The notes below the pieces were generated by a model. It made no database searches. It was given only the letters and a program-made list of their open reading frames with translations, and was not told where the DNA came from. The position numbers and the translations under genes are program-made. Below, piece by piece: positions 10,190 through 18,409 of a DNA stretch of 22,778 bases. This DNA is from Chara braunii (lineage: Eukaryota; Streptophyta; Charophyceae; Charales; Characeae): assembly GCA_003427395.1 (NCBI GenBank), contig BFEA01001272.1, forward strand, positions 51,528-74,305, read 5' to 3'. Every line of letters starts with the position of its first letter. Position 1 is the stretch's first letter.

Positions 10190-10335
10190 TTAAGGGCATA
10201 CTCAGACAAGGCCCTCAGAATTGCAGAATCACAAAAACAGTGGCCAGATTGAGTCCCTGTGAACGGAGGACTCTATCTGACCCCTCATTTTGTGATTTCG
10301 CCATTTTGAGGGCCTCCTGTGAGTATAGTCTTAAG
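10190..10335. repeat. Foldback element or hairpin precursor, 59-bp arms
   Basis: Arms 10198-10256 and 10268-10326 are both exactly 59 bases and align as inverted repeats without a gap at 47 of 59 positions, around an 11-base loop. In a plus-strand transcript two further positions could form G:U pairs. TTAAG stands on both outer sides (10190-10194 and 10331-10335) as a direct repeat, so a small TTAA-duplicating MITE is one reading. A MIRNA-type foldback is another. No protein is implied. Confidence 0.75.
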
Positions 10336-11758
10336 TTATGAATCTTTAGATGTGCTTTTTGCAGAGATGCATAATCCAGTTTCGACAGGGATTTTTCGCA
10401 CCTGTCCACAAACACGTCCAGATTCCGGCTAATAGTCTTCCTAGTGGGGCCTTGGCCCAGGGCTACTATAAGATGAATTCAGATTTTGGAAGAGATTTGA
10501 GATCTGGTGGGTGGGTAGTAGTATTCTTTCTGTTCCCTTGGAGAACAGGTATAAGCTATTGGGACCAGAGGAGAGGTGCAGTGATTGGTCCATTTGGCAT
10601 GCTCCCTTACCCTATAGGCTGACCCTGCAGGTCAGGTGCAGCCCCCCCTGCATGTTCCGTCTTAGGCACCATGAAAACATGGATGTGGCTGGCATGCGTT
10701 TCCTCGTAATATATCGTAATTAAAGCAAAATGCCTGAAATGCCATCCTGTCACGGGATTGAATTGGTTGGCTTTAAAGAATTGAGACTTTCAGACTGAGG
10801 GGGAAAAGAACTTCCGGTTGGGGGTGCAGCCCAGCTTGGATGAGGATGAGGGTACGCCCAATCTTAAAGTGTGCCGCATGTGATGACTGTGTGACTTGTG
10901 GGGGACATGTTTTTCCTCATAGTAATGAATTTAAACAGGAGGGGGAGAAGGGGGAAGAACAAAGAACATAGTTTCAGTGTGTGGACGACCTTCCTGGAAA
11001 ACGGGAAAGAGACTTCCGCAGGCAGTTAACACCAGGTCCAGCAGACACTCACTCTGTGAACGAGGGAGTGGGCGGACCCATAAGCTTATAATTGCGAAAA
11101 AAACTTCAGAACCTTCTGCAAACCCTTCTACCCAGTGGCAGTATGCCCCATCCCACATCTCAATTTATCTACTAGGATCAGGGATACTCCTCCTATGGGG
11201 TAGAGTAGTTGTTGGGAGGAACTTCAATCTCTCTTTGCACAGGCATCATCACCAGTGTCAAACCTCCAGTACAGGGGCCCTGGCAAGTAGAGAAAGAAGA
11301 CAAATCGCTTCCTCCTCCAAATTAGGAGGCTAGGTAGGGGCTACCTGACCACAATGGCTGAAAAAATGCTGAGCGTGCATCCCACACTTGCACGGCAGAT
11401 GCCTGCTGGCTGCTCTGTTGCCACTGAAACCGTCTCTCTATCTATGGGCATGACCCCACAGCTCGCAGAAATGTGCAAAAGACAAAACCTACATATGCAT
11501 TGGGGGGATTATCTTTCTTTTTTTTTTACAATGATGATTATTATTATTATTTTAAAGATGCTTGTAAGATGCTAGGCTTTTATATTGCAAATCCGGCTCT
11601 ACTAATGCGGTGGGGACCACACCCCAAATGTAAGGTGATAGAGTGCCGAGCTCATTCATCAACCTGACTGTTTGTAACCATAGGCCTGGCGGCAAGGCAC
11701 ACAAAACAGAAAACAGATATAAAGAGAAAACAAAAAAAGAAAGCATCTGTCCACAAAA
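10336..11758. other. Intergenic DNA without a supported gene
   Basis: No open frame here resembles a known family. The longest is 10977-11333 (118 codons, plus strand) and looks like chance. Two neighbouring short perfect hairpins lie at about 11311-11329 and 11332-11346, and an (ATT)n stretch near 11535-11552. Confidence 0.5.
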
Positions 11759-11942
11759 CGTGGCAAAATGCAATAGCTACTACTAGTAGGAAACGGACGA
11801 ATGAATTGTTCCATTCTCCGTGGGAAGATGCATTCGTTTCGTCTTCAGGAAAGGTAGCAAAGTGCATCGGGCACTCCTTATAGAAAACCAATGGGTTGTT
11901 CCATATTCAGCGGCAAGATGCATTGGTTTTGTTTTCATTTCC
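11759..11942 (+). repeat. Degenerate tandem repeat, about 92-bp unit, two copies
   Basis: Copy one starts GTGGCAAAATGCA near 11759 and copy two GTAGCAAAGTGCA near 11854. Each contains a TTGTTCCAT block followed by AAGATGCATT. A third, more diverged copy lies at 9487-9560. In one frame copy one reads KTWQNAIATTSRKR, comparable with KWQNAFVRGVHGRR in the distant copy. I do not recognise the source. Confidence 0.55.
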
Positions 11943-12235
11943 ACTGCAGTGCGGCCAGGGCCTATTTACCGGACAGGTGTTTTCAGTGGAACAGTGGCCC
12001 CGACCATTTCAAGAGCAGGAGGAGGAGGAGGTACTCGAGGAGACCGATTGTTGTAGGGGACATGGATCATTCATGGCTATGGCCAGAAAGGTTGCAAGCT
12101 CGGAGGAGAAGGCGGCTATGGCGGCAGGCTCACCATGCATCGTCTCCGAAAAGAGTCCCGACAACGAACGACTCTTTAGGTATATATACACAGTGACTGT
12201 ACTGGGTGGGTGAGTCTCTCTTTTTTTTTATTTTC

Positions 12236-12352
12236 TTAATCCTCCTCTTCCATTTCTCGATTTATGCGTGTCCTGCTTGCGCAGGGGCCATGCTAGTCAA
12301 TCTTCGCTGTATTGTTCCAATTTTCACGGATGCCCCAAAGGATTTAATCCTC
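12236..12352 (-). pseudogene. U6 snRNA retrocopy with 9-bp flanking direct repeats
   Basis: On the minus strand, 12343-12245 (99 bases) matches U6 spliceosomal RNA nearly end to end: the 5' stem region (CCTTTGGGG), AAAATTGGAAC, an ACAGAGA-box region, AGCATGGCCCCTGCGCAAG, and ACACGCATAAATCGAGAAATGG. The invariant ACAGAGA box reads ACAGCGA (12304-12310), and four bases are inserted before the AGC triad (about 12292-12297). The 3' end lacks the usual T run. No plant U6 upstream element or TATA box lies at the expected distance. The direct repeat TTAATCCTC stands at 12236-12244 and 12344-12352, as expected for retroposition. It is almost certainly not a working U6 gene. Confidence 0.88.
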
Positions 12353-12377
12353 TTCCCCTTCTCTCCCTCCTTTGTCG

Positions 12378-12574
12378 TCCTTCTTTCTTAAAAAAAGGGG
12401 CGACGGCCATGAGATATCATCTCATCTCGCGGAAGTGACCTCCCCTGGTAAATCAGAAATTTATTCACCTACTTCCGTCTGGATTGGAACGCAGGACCGT
12501 CGCAGGTCTGTATTTCAACAATACACGAGGTGAACCAACGGGCCAACTGAGCTGGGCCCGTTGGTTCCTTCTTT
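12378..12574 (-). mobile_element. tRNA-derived SINE with 9-bp target-site duplication
   Basis: The insert 12565-12387 (179 bp) is flanked by TCCTTCTTT at 12378-12386 and 12566-12574. Reading the minus strand, the head is tRNA-like: an A-box-like AGCTCAGTTGGCC (12553-12541) and a B-box-like GCGTTCCAATCC (12492-12481), spaced as in a Pol III internal promoter. The body ends in a T run followed by AAG (12396-12387). Size and plan fit plant SINEs; it would need a LINE enzyme to move. A 12-bp perfect inverted repeat (12533-12544 and 12555-12566) encloses the A box, unusual for a tRNA head. No tRNA cloverleaf forms, so it is not a tRNA gene. Confidence 0.85.
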
Positions 12575-12665
12575 GACTATAATTGCCTTTTCCTATCCTT
12601 CATCACTTCTTATTCCGGTCGTATGTGTACAGGGGGGAAATCACCATTCGTTGCATTCCACCACT

Positions 12666-12763
12666 NTTTCANTGCATANANCTGGNNNNNNNNTNTCTCN
12701 TCTGCNCCCCTGACGTGGCNANCTCTCNCTNCCTCCCTCCCTCCCTCCCTCCCTCCCTCNCTC
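12666..12763. other. Low-quality patch with unresolved bases
   Basis: Scattered and consecutive Ns directly before a long CCCT/CT tract. This is an assembly or sequencing weakness at a microsatellite. No open frame crossing it should be trusted. Confidence 0.95.
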
Positions 12764-12843
12764 NCTCNCTCTCTCTCTCTCTCTCTCTCGCTCGCTCTAT
12801 CTCTCGCTCTCTCCCTCTCTCGCTTTCTCGCTCTCTCTCTCTG
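12731..12843 (+). repeat. (CCCT)n/(CT)n/(CTCG)n microsatellite
   Basis: A low-complexity pyrimidine run grading from CCCT units to CT and CTCG units. Pyrimidine-rich DNA continues loosely to about 13060, which explains the Lys/Glu-rich frame on the other strand (13095-12883). Confidence 0.95.
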
Positions 12844-13108
12844 CCTCCAAATTCTTCGCAGTCTTGAGCTCTGTCTTCTTCATCATTTATGTCGACATGT
12901 TCTATATGAATCTATATTAGTATCATTACCCTTCTTCTGCTCGTTTTCCCCCTGATCACAGAGCTGCTCTGCTCTTCTTTCTCGTCTTACTTTTTCTTTC
13001 TTTTCTGCTTTTTCTTTGTTTTCTGCGTTTTCTTTGACTTGGGATCTTCTCTTGGGGAGATGTGAGAGCCTTCTGAGTGTCATCATTGTTCGCATTTAGT
13101 CTTCTCTG

Positions 13109-13204
13109 TGTCATTTCGAACGGACGGTCCAATTTTAGAGGATGTCATTTCGAAAGGACGGTCCAATTTTATCAGATGATGTCCCAATTTTATCAGATGA
13201 TGTC
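13109..13204 (+). repeat. Nested short tandem repeats (34-bp and 21-bp units)
   Basis: A 34-bp unit beginning TGTCATTTCGAA starts at 13109 and 13143. The second copy runs into a 21-bp unit, CCAATTTTATCAGATGATGTC, starting at 13163 and 13184. Confidence 0.85.
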
Positions 13205-13435
13205 CACCAGCACCAAGACATTCGTCAAAATAATTGGAATATACATAGCAAAAAAAGAATTAGCGTTGTCATTGAAACGAAAAAAATGGCACACATACAA
13301 TGATGGAGAAAGAGAAAAGGAATGCGGGAGAGAGGGAGTGATGCTAATGCTCTGTTTCCTTCTCGGCCTCTTTACATAGAAGCGTGCAAGCTAGTAAGCT
13401 ACTACATCCTTTGTTGGTTGGGTGGATGGGTGGCC

Positions 13436-13566
13436 TGCGTCTGACAATAATTACAGCAGTAATTCATACGCGATAGTGACATGCATCTGACAATCTTTAC
13501 AGCACTAATTCATACAAGATAGTGACGTGCATCTGACAATATTTACAGAACTAATTCATACAAAAT
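13436..13566 (+). repeat. 46-bp tandem repeat, nearly three copies
   Basis: Units start at 13436, 13482 and 13528, each opening TGC(A/G)TCTGACAAT and carrying an AATTCATAC core. The spacing is exactly 46 bp twice. The third unit is incomplete and fades into AT-rich DNA. Confidence 0.9.
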
Positions 13567-14088
13567 TTTTGTTGAATTCTAACGAAATTGGGGTTATCGA
13601 GAAGAAAATCCAAGATTTTTTGACATGTTTGCATCGCCACCGCATTGGACTGTTGATTATACTTTGGCGTCTTGGGGACGGTAGACTATGTACCCGAATC
13701 TTTTGTCATTTGTTTTTGCACCCTTGGATGTATTTTGACAGTCCGTTACGTCGAGATACATCAGATAGTCTAGGGGGACTCCAGAGTCCAGACTGTCAAT
13801 GGTCCAATGTAGCGGGAGCACAAAAATGCTAAAAGTATTGGTCTTTTCTTATGGAAGCCCAAACAATTTCGTAAATAAAAATCCAAAATTGGTCAGTTAT
13901 ATTTTCACTTGATGGCTGTTTTTTTTTTTTTTTGGGCTAAGTTTGTCAAGTCAAGTGCGGCGGCGGCGGGATCTCTTTTGTGGGGCGGCACTTTTTTTCG
14001 GTTAATACGCTAATTTAAACTAGAGTTGCGCTGCAGCGGCTGAATAACTAGATGGATTGAACTCAGTGCCCCCGCTTCTTCACTTCTC
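13567..14088. other. Non-coding stretch with a nested palindrome
   Basis: No gene seen. At 13737-13797 a nested inverted repeat is centred on GGACTC-CA-GAGTCC, with outer arms AGTCT/AGACT and GACAGT/ACTGTC. A T-run (about 13919-13934) and a CGG repeat (about 13959-13969) follow. Confidence 0.6.
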
Positions 14089-14155
14089 CACTTCTTTCTT
14101 TCTTTCTTTCTTCCTTTCTTTATCTTCCTTTCTTTCTTCCTTTCTTTCTTTCACT
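14089..14155 (+). repeat. (TTTC)n microsatellite
   Basis: Imperfect TTTC/TTCC tetranucleotide run. Confidence 0.9.
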
Positions 14156-14575
14156 CTTTAATTTTTGCGATCATCTTATCCAGTCGTATGGGGTGTTATC
14201 CTTTCTTGCCCTTTCTTACTCTTTCCTGTCCTCGTTTATCGTTTCTTATCCGGTGTAAATTTTGTCGTTCTGCAGGGAGCATGACGAAATAATGGATCTA
14301 TACGACTGATGCATGTGAACCGGCATTTCGTATAGAGGCTGGAATGGTCTCTACCAGTCCAGCGAGTTCGAAAACAGAGGCCATCCTTTATTGGACGCCG
14401 GGTATCGTCGTCATCATCATCATCATAGACTCGAGTGGTGGTCCATAGCTGCTGAGCTGCTGTACACAGGTCATGCCCAAGCTTGTGGGTACTCCGATAA
14501 GTAGCGTTGTGAGGAAGGAGGAGAGAGTCGTGCGCAGACTATATCTTTCCGTTCGAGCGTTTTAAAAAGGGGGGG
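14156..14575. other. Non-coding stretch, no gene seen
   Basis: Pyrimidine-rich at the left, with a CATCAT run near 14410. No open frame resembles a protein. Confidence 0.4.
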
Positions 14576-14590
14576 GGAGGAGATAGAGAG

Positions 14591-14666
<76 letters not shown>
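14591..14666 (+). repeat. (AC)n(AG)n microsatellite
   Basis: A short AC run followed by about 66 bases of uninterrupted AG. The serine/leucine-rich frame on the opposite strand (14707-14471) is a by-product of it. Confidence 0.97.
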
Positions 14667-14667
<1 letters not shown>

Positions 14668-15329
14668 CCGTGCTTTTTCCATGCTCATGCTCTCCAAGAT
14701 TAAACAAGCATTATTAAGATTTCGACAAATTGTTAGTTTCCGTTTTTAAGTTGGGCGATATTCAACGTGGATTGTGGCATCATTGTGCAGACTTGCATCT
14801 AGTGGGAAATGGCGGGCCTGAAGATTGGAAATGGCAGTGCTCACGATTGTAGACGCCGGGCTCCGTGATTTTTTTTTGTTTTTGATTTATTATTTCTTTT
14901 AATTGGGAAGCTATATCCAGATTAGCATTAGCACGCTCGCAGCTAGTCTGGCGAAAAGTCGTTGACTCATTGGGGACGGCAAAACGTCTGAGGGGATGTA
15001 CTCACAGTTACTGTAGGACTTTTCAGAACGACTTCTGGACGTAATTCCGGTCCGATACAGCGAGTACAAGGCGTAGTTGTGGCCAGATGCGTCAAAATCT
15101 TGCAAAGGTTAAGCCTGCAAAGGGAAAATATTGAGGGGGGGAGAAAAAGAAGGGAAAAAAAAAACGAGTCTTCGGAGGTCAAAATCTTGAGACAGAGGTG
15201 ATCAACTCAAAATTAAAAAAAAAAAAAAAAAAAAAAAACGATCGAACCAGAGGGGGCCTTACCTGTAGTCGGCGGTTTTTTTGGGTTAATTAGGGGGAAA
15301 AGACTGATCAGCTAAACCGGAGGATCGCT
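14667..15329 (+). promoter_or_regulatory. Upstream region of the receptor-like kinase gene
   Basis: The 660 bp before the kinase start contain no other gene. There is a 24-base A run (15215-15238) and other A/T-rich tracts, but no TATA box at a clear distance. An in-frame TAG at 15291-15293 shows that 15330 is the first usable ATG of its frame. The ATG is followed by G, which fits good initiation context. The promoter lies here by position only. Confidence 0.4.
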
Positions 15330-18248
15330 ATGGCTTGGTATGCCTGCTGCGGGTTTTGTATCCCGACCCAATTACTGCCGCTGCTGATCGGGATCGTTGC
15401 CACGTGGGACCTTCTCGCTAGCTCATCGTGCGCAGAAGGAGCGGCTGCCAAGTTCATGCCAGGTGTCTCGGTCGTCCGCAGGGACGACCGGATGGGCGTG
15501 TCGTCGGCAGAAGCACGACCGGTCGGTAGCCCTGATGGCAACCTCGAAGCCTCTGCAGGCCGGCGGGAACTGATCTCCCTGCACCCGTTGTTTGTCAGGG
15601 AGAAGAGCGGGCCGCTGGTGAAGCACCCCGTTATGCGTGCTACTGGTGAGGCTTATTGGTGCGGATCTGCTATATTCCATCTCGTGGTGGCAGAACCCTC
15701 CCAAGTGGACATGGAAGCGGATAAGGCAATGATCTATTATGTCCTGGACGAGTTGTGCATAGCCCCGAACGCATCCATCACAGACAGGGCGATATCCATC
15801 AGGAACGCAAGTTTCTCTCTGGCTGATCGATCACCGTCTCTCTTGAATGCTCATGACAACAACACGCTCGTAACCTATTGGTGGCCGGCTTCCTCGCCCA
15901 ATGGGACAAAGGTCTCCGAGCGGCAACTCCTGAAGTTGGGGTTGAATATGAGCTCTTGGGTGGCTGTCAAGACCGTCTTCTACTACGGCCTGGACTTGTC
16001 GAGATCGCAGAGCAACCTGGTCGTCAGTTCTCAGCCCTACGATGTTGGCCGCATGCGCATCATCACCTCTGTCTCTGTGATAGATGGGTCGCGATCGTCA
16101 ATCGATCTGGGTTTGAGCTCGCTGGAGAGCTTGGCGCTCGATCCCGCCAACAACACCCTGTACATATCCGACAACATCGTGCCTTCGCCGAAGATCCTCT
16201 CCGTGCCTGTGTCCGAATCAGGTCTTCCCACAGCTCGGGGCGACCAGTCCCAGGTGCTCGGTACGTTTGGGGATACCAAGGTCTCGTCGATTCGTTTCGG
16301 TCCCAACAGCTTCGTCTCCGGCGGGAGTTGCATGTACTTCCGCGACGACCAGCAGCAGCGCGTGTGGGGTTTCGATCCCCGACGCTCCTCCTCCTCCTCC
16401 GACGCCACGCTCGTGGCAGGGTCGGGGCACGACGTGCAGAATGTCGATGACGCCAACACTACCTTCTACCGCATGCAGGCGCTGGTAGCCACACCCGATG
16501 GGTGCAATCTCTTCGTCACGGACGAGATGGGCGGGACTGGAATGGTTCGATGGCTGAAGCTAGAGCGGCCCTGTAGCCTGGCAACACGCGTGGAGGTGGT
16601 GGCCAATCACACCGGCATAGGGTCGTCCAGCTTGGCCTTACACGTAGCTGAGGGTCGGGTAATTCTCTTTCTTGGCTCGTCAAATGGCGACGTGTTTCAG
16701 CTGGTAATCAACGAGGAGCTTCTAGGGGGTTGCGCCTCGGATCCTCCCCCCCTCGGCAGCGGCAGCAGCCCGCCGCCATCATCGTCCCCCTCACTCCCCC
16801 TCCCCACTCCTTCACCTGCCGAATCCCAGCCGAACCTGCTGAAATCACCGTCCTCATTCCCCCCCCCAACTCCATCTTCCAAACCTAAATCGAACCTAGC
16901 GCTCATCATCGCTCTGTCCTTGGGTGGAGTCGGCTTAACGACCGTCCTTGCCCTTCTAGGCGCTTTCTGCTACAAGAAGCAGGCTAGCGGACAGAAGTCG
17001 CGATCCCGACTGGGTGAGCCGCAGGCTGGGCTAGCCTTCGCCAATGCCTCCTCGAGGGCCAGCTCGTCGGTAACTGCCGCGTCGGGATCTTCTCCATCCG
17101 TCGGGAGCGGGAGCATCGTGGACGGGTCATCGTCGACCACTTCCGACGGTTTAATGAGGCGCAAGCGAACGGAGCTCTCTCCGTCCAACGTGCAGCGCTT
17201 CGAGCTGAAGAGCTTGGCAGACTGCACGGACGACTTCCATCCCTCCAAGCTCATTGGCGACAAGGGGGCGTTCGGCATAGTCTACAGGGGTTCCATAGAC
17301 GGCAGGGAGCTGGCCATCAAGGTGATGACGGGCGAGTTGACGGACGTCAAGAAGGCACAGTTCGTCGCAGAGGTGAACACTCTGAGCAGGTTGAACCATG
17401 CCAACCTCGTCGAGCTCGTTGGGTTTTGTCAGGAGGGAGAGAAATTCATCTTGGTGTACCCTTACTACGCGGGGGGAAGTTTGCAGCAGCGATTACACGC
17501 CGACACGATACAGAAAGAGCAAGAACAGGGAGAAGAAGCACAAGGACAAGAAGCCGTCGGGCACAACAACGAGAACAAGCATGATTTTTCGCCGTTGACG
17601 ATAGAGGAGCGCATGCGCATCGCTTTCCAGATTGCCAAGGGACTAAGCTACCTGCACGACGGTGCAAGGCCGGCGATCATTCACCGAGATATCAAGAGCA
17701 GCAACGTGCTGCTCGGGGAGGGAGAAGGGGACACGGTCAAGGCGGTCCTGGCCGACTTCGGCTTGGCGGCCATCGGGGAGAGAGTGTTTGGCACGGGCTA
17801 CGAGCACGCCGTGCAGACTTCGCACGTGGGGGGTACTTTCGGGTACATGTCCCCCGAGTACAGGCTGTACGGCAAGCTGTCGGAGAAGAACGATGTGTAC
17901 TCCTTCGGCGTGCTTCTCCTCGAGCTGCTGACTGGGCGAAAGGCTGCCTGGCCGGCAGCATCGGGGATGGGATGGGAGATGCTGGCCACGTGGGTCGGTC
18001 CGTTCCTTTCAGGAGGAGGGGGTGAAGGAGATAGGGATATCGAGGGGATCCACGACATGCCGTTTGCGATTCTCGATCCTTCCTGCCGCGACCAGGTGGC
18101 GCGTGAGCCTCCCGCCAAAACCATGGTGATCGAGGCCTTGTCCCTGGCGGGAGATTGCGTCAACGAGCAAGGCAGGCATCGGCCCGCCATGAGCATCGCG
18201 GTGCAACGCCTTCGCGCCACATGTGAGCATGCGGGGATAGCCTTGTGA
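15330..18248 (+). CDS. Receptor-like kinase with propeller-like ectodomain (RLK/Pelle type)
   Basis: An intronless frame of 972 codons. Residues about 1-35 form a signal peptide with a hydrophobic core. The ectodomain (36-470) has several N-glycosylation sequons (for example NAS, NGT, NMS, NHT) and at least two NHL/propeller-like strands (about 258-282 SLALDPANNTLYISD, and 382-408 ALVATPDGCNLFVTD). A proline/serine-rich stalk (470-521), one membrane helix (523-548) and a Ser-rich juxtamembrane segment follow. The Ser/Thr kinase (624-961) has a glycine loop G643-D-K-G-A-F-G649, ATP lysine K664, alpha-C E681, a Tyr gatekeeper (Y710), H785-R786-D787, N792, D809-F-G, S-P-E843, D855 and R951. All catalytic residues are present, so it should be active. 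It probably senses an outside ligand or wall component and phosphorylates partners in the cytosol. The glycine loop is one residue longer than usual, and an acidic/Gln-rich insert lies at 728-751. The ligand is unknown. Confidence 0.93.
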   Translation: MAWYACCGFCIPTQLLPLLIGIVATWDLLASSSCAEGAAAKFMPGVSVVRRDDRMGVSSAEARPVGSPDGNLEASAGRRELISLHPLFVREKSGPLVKHPVMRATGEAYWCGSAIFHLVVAEPSQVDMEADKAMIYYVLDELCIAPNASITDRAISIRNASFSLADRSPSLLNAHDNNTLVTYWWPASSPNGTKVSERQLLKLGLNMSSWVAVKTVFYYGLDLSRSQSNLVVSSQPYDVGRMRIITSVSVIDGSRSSIDLGLSSLESLALDPANNTLYISDNIVPSPKILSVPVSESGLPTARGDQSQVLGTFGDTKVSSIRFGPNSFVSGGSCMYFRDDQQQRVWGFDPRRSSSSSDATLVAGSGHDVQNVDDANTTFYRMQALVATPDGCNLFVTDEMGGTGMVRWLKLERPCSLATRVEVVANHTGIGSSSLALHVAEGRVILFLGSSNGDVFQLVINEELLGGCASDPPPLGSGSSPPPSSSPSLPLPTPSPAESQPNLLKSPSSFPPPTPSSKPKSNLALIIALSLGGVGLTTVLALLGAFCYKKQASGQKSRSRLGEPQAGLAFANASSRASSSVTAASGSSPSVGSGSIVDGSSSTTSDGLMRRKRTELSPSNVQRFELKSLADCTDDFHPSKLIGDKGAFGIVYRGSIDGRELAIKVMTGELTDVKKAQFVAEVNTLSRLNHANLVELVGFCQEGEKFILVYPYYAGGSLQQRLHADTIQKEQEQGEEAQGQEAVGHNNENKHDFSPLTIEERMRIAFQIAKGLSYLHDGARPAIIHRDIKSSNVLLGEGEGDTVKAVLADFGLAAIGERVFGTGYEHAVQTSHVGGTFGYMSPEYRLYGKLSEKNDVYSFGVLLLELLTGRKAAWPAASGMGWEMLATWVGPFLSGGGGEGDRDIEGIHDMPFAILDPSCRDQVAREPPAKTMVIEALSLAGDCVNEQGRHRPAMSIAVQRLRATCEHAGIAL

Positions 18249-18409
18249 AATTCAACTCTTTTCATCCCGCATCAATGGCCCCTAGATAGTTTGTTCTTCC
18301 CCCGGAAAGGAACGCAGGCTCCTTTTCGCTGCATCTCTATTGATGACCGTACACACCGTTAATGACGGTGCGGCCCTTCTATTGATGACTCAATCACTGC
18401 CGCAGCGCC
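18249..18409. other. 3' flank of the kinase gene
   Basis: A short stretch between the stop codon and the first retroelement remnant. It has a short direct repeat CTATTGATGA (about 18337 and 18379) and the hairpin CACCGT-TAATG-ACGGTG (about 18354-18370). No canonical AATAAA was seen, so the 3' end of the transcript is undetermined. Confidence 0.4.

Noticed and set aside
12481-12565. Genuine tRNA gene
   Set aside because: A- and B-box motifs are present but no acceptor stem or anticodon arm can be formed. The flanking duplications show a SINE.
12883-13095. Lys/Glu-rich 70-codon minus-strand frame
   Set aside because: Product of a pyrimidine-rich low-complexity tract.
13160-13204. CCAATTTTATCAGATGATGTCC repeats resembling the 5' end of U6 in reverse complement
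   Set aside because: Only about 15 bases resemble U6, the repeat structure explains them, and none of the rest of U6 is nearby.
13436-13566. Possible CRISPR-like array
   Set aside because: Whole 46-bp units repeat head to tail without unique spacers, and the context is eukaryotic.
15423-18265. Numerous minus-strand and shifted frames (up to 190 codons) across the kinase gene
   Set aside because: They are shadows of a GC-rich 972-codon gene whose own frame has clear domains.
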